Part shown: positions 63,168 to 64,000 of the stretch, piece after piece
How positions within the stretch are numbered: position 1 is the first letter of the stretch
How the letters are laid out: the number at the start of each line of letters is the position of its first letter
Source of the DNA: Knoellia sp. S7-12
GTDB taxonomy: Bacteria; Actinomycetota; Actinomycetes; Actinomycetales; Dermatophilaceae
DNA: 64,000 nt
Direction: 5' to 3'
Assembly (NCBI RefSeq): GCF_040518285.1
Contig: NZ_CP155449.1
Span: 930,001-994,000 of the forward strand
Notes under the pieces: generated by a model
Told to the model about the DNA's origin: nothing
Databases searched by the model: none
Seen by the model: only the letters and a program-made list of their open reading frames with translations
Program-made: the position numbers and the translations under genes

Positions 63168-64000
63168 CGCTGGCGCTGCCCGAGGTGTCGGCCGGGCTTC
63201 AGGAACGGCTCACCGACGGACTGGCCCGAGTCGAAGCCCTCATCGAGGAGCGCATCGACCACGAGGACGCCTTCATCGCCGAGGCCAACGTCCACTTGCT
63301 GCGGGCCGGTGGGAAGCGGTTCCGGCCGATGCTCACGATCCTGGCCGCCGAGCTGGGCGACGGCGTCAACGATGCGGTTGTCTCGGCAGCTGCTGCGGTT
63401 GAGCTGACCCACCTGGCCTCGCTCTATCACGACGACGTCATGGACGTGGCGGAGCTGCGGCGTGGAACGCCGACGGCCAACACGGCATACGGCAACTCCA
63501 CGGCCATCCTCATCGGAGACCTGCTCTTCGGACACGCGTCGGCACTCGTCTCCGAGCTGGGAACGGAGGCGGTGCGGATCCAGGCCCAGACGTTCATCCG
63601 TCTGTGCACGGGCCAGATCCGTGACGAACGGCAGGCCCCCGACGGCGAGGACGCCGGTGCCTACTATCTGCGAGTCCTCGAGGACAAGACGGGGGTGCTC
63701 ATCGCGACCGCTGCGCGCTACGGTGCGATGTTCGCCGGGTGCGACGACGACGTGGTCGAGACGATGCGGGTCTATGGTGAGCGGCTGGGCATGGCCTTCC
63801 AACTCGCCGACGACCTCATCGACATCGAGTCCTCCGCCGAAGAGCTGGGCAAGACGCCGGGCACCGACCTGCGCGAGGGCAAGCGGACGCTGCCGGTGCT
63901 GCATGCGCTGGCCTCGACCTCACCGGAAGATGCCCGGCTCCAGGAGTTGCTGCTCTCGGACCTCTCGGGCGATGCCGAGCTGGCCGAGGCGCTGACTCTG
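63164..64000 (+). CDS. polyprenyl diphosphate synthase (menaquinone side chain), 5' part
   Basis: 279 codons are present and the frame is open at the window edge. Trans-prenyltransferase signatures: the first DDxxD in LASLYHDDVMDVAELRRG, GGKRFRP, and the second Asp-rich motif in FQLADDLIDIESSAEELGKTPGTDL. These enzymes chain isopentenyl diphosphate onto allylic primers to make hepta- to nonaprenyl diphosphate, the substrate of MenA. GTG at 63164 in a GTGA overlap with nuoN. Complex I and the quinone tail are therefore made from one transcript. Confidence 0.93.
   Translation, partial: MTLALPEVSAGLQERLTDGLARVEALIEERIDHEDAFIAEANVHLLRAGGKRFRPMLTILAAELGDGVNDAVVSAAAAVELTHLASLYHDDVMDVAELRRGTPTANTAYGNSTAILIGDLLFGHASALVSELGTEAVRIQAQTFIRLCTGQIRDERQAPDGEDAGAYYLRVLEDKTGVLIATAARYGAMFAGCDDDVVETMRVYGERLGMAFQLADDLIDIESSAEELGKTPGTDLREGKRTLPVLHALASTSPEDARLQELLLSDLSGDAELAEALTL

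Overview
The window is a gene-dense, very G+C-rich segment of an actinobacterial chromosome. No rRNA or tRNA gene was recognised. Several features point to Actinobacteria: a mycothione reductase, a menaquinone (not ubiquinone) pathway, the tiny ribosomal protein bS22 beside a BldC-like HTH protein, a DUF222/HNH (13E12-type) gene, DUF4229 and DUF3817 membrane proteins, and a gene order like the mycobacterial bS22-galE2-acyltransferase-hemACDB-hemL-ccdA/resB/ccsA block. A member of the Intrasporangiaceae or a related Micrococcales family is my best guess; that is inference, not something read directly.

Layout. 1-4.4 kb: the end of an AcuC-type deacetylase, a small HTH gene, bS22, a GalE-like epimerase, a PlsC-type acyltransferase and a glutaredoxin-like protein. 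4.6-13 kb: rex-hemA-hemC-cobA/hemD-hemB, then yceI/marR and hemL. 13-18 kb: a histidine phosphatase and the System II cytochrome c maturation set (TlpA/ResA-like, CcdA, ResB, CcsB). 18-25 kb: menA, menE, menB and menC, interleaved with a vapBC module, an orphan antitoxin-like gene and two VOC proteins, one internally deleted. 25.8-26.9 kb: a complete IS481-family element with 6-bp target duplications, inserted in the promoter of an aldehyde-dehydrogenase regulator. 26.9-38 kb: accessory genes (aldehyde dehydrogenase/DUF779, two MFS transporters, mycothione reductase, HNH protein, an HxlR-peroxiredoxin fusion). 37.4-39.4 kb: a WXG100-like protein with a serine hydrolase, then DUF3817. 39.4-45.3 kb: menD, menJ-like, sanA-like, menF, menG. 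45.4-64 kb: a geranylgeranyl-reductase-like gene, nuoA-nuoN and a polyprenyl diphosphate synthase that runs off the end.

The theme is a respiratory chain: heme, cytochrome c assembly, menaquinone ring and side chain, and complex I. Two near-perfect Rex operators (upstream of rex-hem and of the nuo operon) suggest that one NADH/NAD+ sensor controls both ends. Many genes overlap by 1 or 4 nt (ATGA/GTGA/TGATG), and many others have a -10-like hexamer 6-8 nt before the start codon, which suggests leaderless transcription.

The most unusual signal is not a gene. The octamer CGGCATAC/GTATGCCG occurs 51 times by my reading, about once per 1.25 kb, evenly spread and in both orientations, where roughly two are expected. 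Inside genes it is spelled with codons that are rare at this G+C (GCA, ATA, TAT, GTA), so it looks selected at the DNA level, with the density of a DNA-uptake or Chi-like sequence.
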